A stretch of DNA of 19,727 bases from Stephanodiscus triporus. Lineage: Eukaryota > Bacillariophyta > Thalassiosirophyceae > Thalassiosirales > Thalassiosiraceae. Positions 18,800 to 19,727 of this stretch are shown here, one piece after another. The position numbers and the translations under genes were made by a program. The notes under the pieces were generated by a model that worked only from the letters and a program-made list of their open reading frames with translations, searched no databases and was not told the DNA's origin. The stretch's first letter is position 1. Each line of letters begins with the position of its first letter. The DNA is taken from assembly GCA_036939755.1 (NCBI GenBank), contig JALLAZ010000193.1:1-19727 (forward strand), read 5' to 3'.

Positions 18800-19039
18800 A
18801 TGAAGATATCGGCCGGATTATTCGTAGCATCTCTTGCGTTGTTTGCGAGAGATGCCAAGGCTCGATTCCTGAAGACTTGCACATCATCGTGCACCTGGGA
18901 ATGTGGCGACAACAAGGTAAACTTATGCAAGGTTGAGGGAGGAAAGCAGGGAGGAAAGGATAACACCATCTGTATCAGCAAGTGCGCTGCTGATAAACTG
19001 ATCGCGAAAGGTGCTACATGTGGCAAATGCCATAAGTAG
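18800..19039 (+). CDS. Small secreted cysteine-rich protein, unknown function
   Basis: A 79-residue product with a good N-terminal signal peptide (Met1 to about Ala21, ending DAKA before RF). The mature part of about 58 residues carries eight cysteines at 27, 31, 35, 43, 58, 62, 74 and 77 (spacing C-x3-C-x3-C-x7-C-x14-C-x3-C-x11-C-x2-C), an even number that could form four disulfides. It is Lys/Gly-rich and has no transmembrane segment after the signal. I do not recognise the family, so no activity is assigned. It lies between TTI1 and the TTI1 fragment, on the opposite strand to both. The signal peptide and regular cysteine spacing make chance unlikely for so short an ORF. Confidence 0.72.
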   Translation: MKISAGLFVASLALFARDAKARFLKTCTSSCTWECGDNKVNLCKVEGGKQGGKDNTICISKCAADKLIAKGATCGKCHK

Positions 19040-19330
19040 ACGGAAGCTTACACTTTTGGATTGCCATAGGGAAAGACATCTTCGTGAGGTGTTGTGGTTT
19101 ATGGCACAGAACTTGGGAAAAAGGAGCCATGATAATATTTTAGGGTAGAAGATTGCTTGGGCCACGTCTTGGTCGTTTGTTTTCGTGTATTTCTTGTCGG
19201 GTTGAGGTCATTTTGGAGGGGTGGTGGGAGAGAGAGGGATGGATAGAAACGTACTTAACTCGTTATTTATTGTCATATTGATCCATTTTTGACCAAGCTT
19301 CATCTCCTTTTGTTCCTTTTCAACCAGTGA
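19040..19330. other. Spacer without a supported gene
   Basis: This is presumably the 3' UTR of the peptide gene and flanking DNA. I see nothing else in it. Sequence similarity to TTI1 begins abruptly at about 19331. Confidence 0.5.
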
Positions 19331-19727
19331 CACGACGACAACGCCCCGGCGCACGACACCAAGGATGGGAGCGAACGCCGCGACGACATCGTCGTCGAAG
19401 TCGTCGTCATCCCCCCGGAGATCGCGATCCGTCGTCGTCGAAGCGAAGGCGACACCGGCCTCCAAAGGAACATCAGGGATGACGCCGCCCCCTCCGCGCA
19501 CGCGTTTACGGCACTCCCGCGTATCATTCCGTAGGATGCCTACATCGACGACGACAGACGCCGTTGTCCCCGCGTCGTTCGTTGCCGTCGTTCACCACCC
19601 TGCATAATGTCGCACAGGACCAACGACTGCCACAGGCGGCGGCATCATCGGAGAGACCGCTTTGATCGGACAGGAAGGCGTCCTCCAGGTGCCTCCGCGC
19701 GACGGTCGCCACGGTGAGCATCCTCAA
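19331..19727 (-). pseudogene. Decayed partial copy of TTI1 exon 1, continuing past the window
   Basis: This stretch aligns with about 17547-18090 of the intact TTI1 gene on the same strand. For example, 19461-19503 and 17718-17760 differ at only two of 43 positions, and a 20-base block around tgcataatgtcgcacagg is shared. Peptide GSAVNAC-EGAASSLMFLWR is kept in both. The copy has an in-frame TAG (19542-19540) where TTI1 has a Tyr codon, small indels after ISGG, and no Glu-rich tract. It stops abruptly at about 19331. It is therefore a gene fragment and not a second TTI1, unless the part beyond the window is unexpectedly intact. Confidence 0.85.

Noticed and set aside
19300..19527. 75-codon frame as a second functional TTI1-like gene
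   Set aside because: It starts after an in-frame TAG and continues beyond the edge of the TTI1 similarity, so it is part of the decayed fragment.
1..19727. Search for CRISPR arrays, tRNA/rRNA genes, bacterial operons or complete transposons
   Set aside because: No spaced identical repeats, no cloverleaf or rRNA-like sequence, and no transposase, reverse transcriptase or long terminal repeats were seen by eye.

Overview
This is a nuclear segment of a photosynthetic stramenopile, most likely a centric diatom of the Thalassiosira type. The genes are split by short GT-AG introns (roughly 70-290 nt, several with a CTAAC/CTAAT branch-point-like motif just before the acceptor). There are no bacterial operons or Shine-Dalgarno sites. 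One gene encodes a presequence with the signal peptide plus 'AFA|FAP' motif that marks import into complex plastids. Another encodes an axonemal dynein light chain, which fits a lineage with a flagellated stage such as centric-diatom sperm. The species assignment is inference.

Layout: (1) 144-995 (+), NTF2-like/DUF2358-like protein. (2) 1624-4178 (-), four-exon calcium-dependent protein kinase with a very long insert inside the kinase N-lobe. (3) 4474-5220 (+), two-exon plastid-targeted rhodanese. (4) 5221-6445, the largest gap, with poly-C and CTC tracts and no convincing gene. (5) 6446-8045 (+), two-exon MO25/CAB39 scaffold. (6) 8253-8680 (-), two-exon axonemal dynein light chain DNAL4/LC10, with an intron made mostly of dinucleotide repeat. 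(7) 8854-9798 (+), acidic helical protein, perhaps flagellar, divergent from DNAL4. (8) 10064-11875 (-), THUMP-domain RlmL-type RNA guanine-N2 methyltransferase. (9) 12621-13344 (+), two-exon HMG-box protein. (10) 13531-18455 (-), two-exon TTI1 homologue of the TTT complex. (11) 18800-19039 (+), small secreted protein with eight cysteines. (12) 19331-19727 (-), decayed partial copy of TTI1 exon 1 running off the window.

After the rhodanese gene, strands alternate: MO25 converges on DNAL4, DNAL4 diverges from the 8854 gene, which converges on the methyltransferase, and so on, with intergenic spaces of about 170-750 bp. The genes are mostly unrelated housekeeping and signalling genes, not a pathway. 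The one pair whose arrangement suggests a shared role is DNAL4 and the divergent acidic gene. The window's most distinctive points are the hidden plastid presequence exon, the kinase insert, the microsatellite intron, the secreted cysteine-rich peptide with its repeat-bearing promoter, and the TTI1 fragment that preserves shorter versions of the repeats now expanded in the intact gene. I found no tRNA, rRNA, CRISPR array or complete transposable element.
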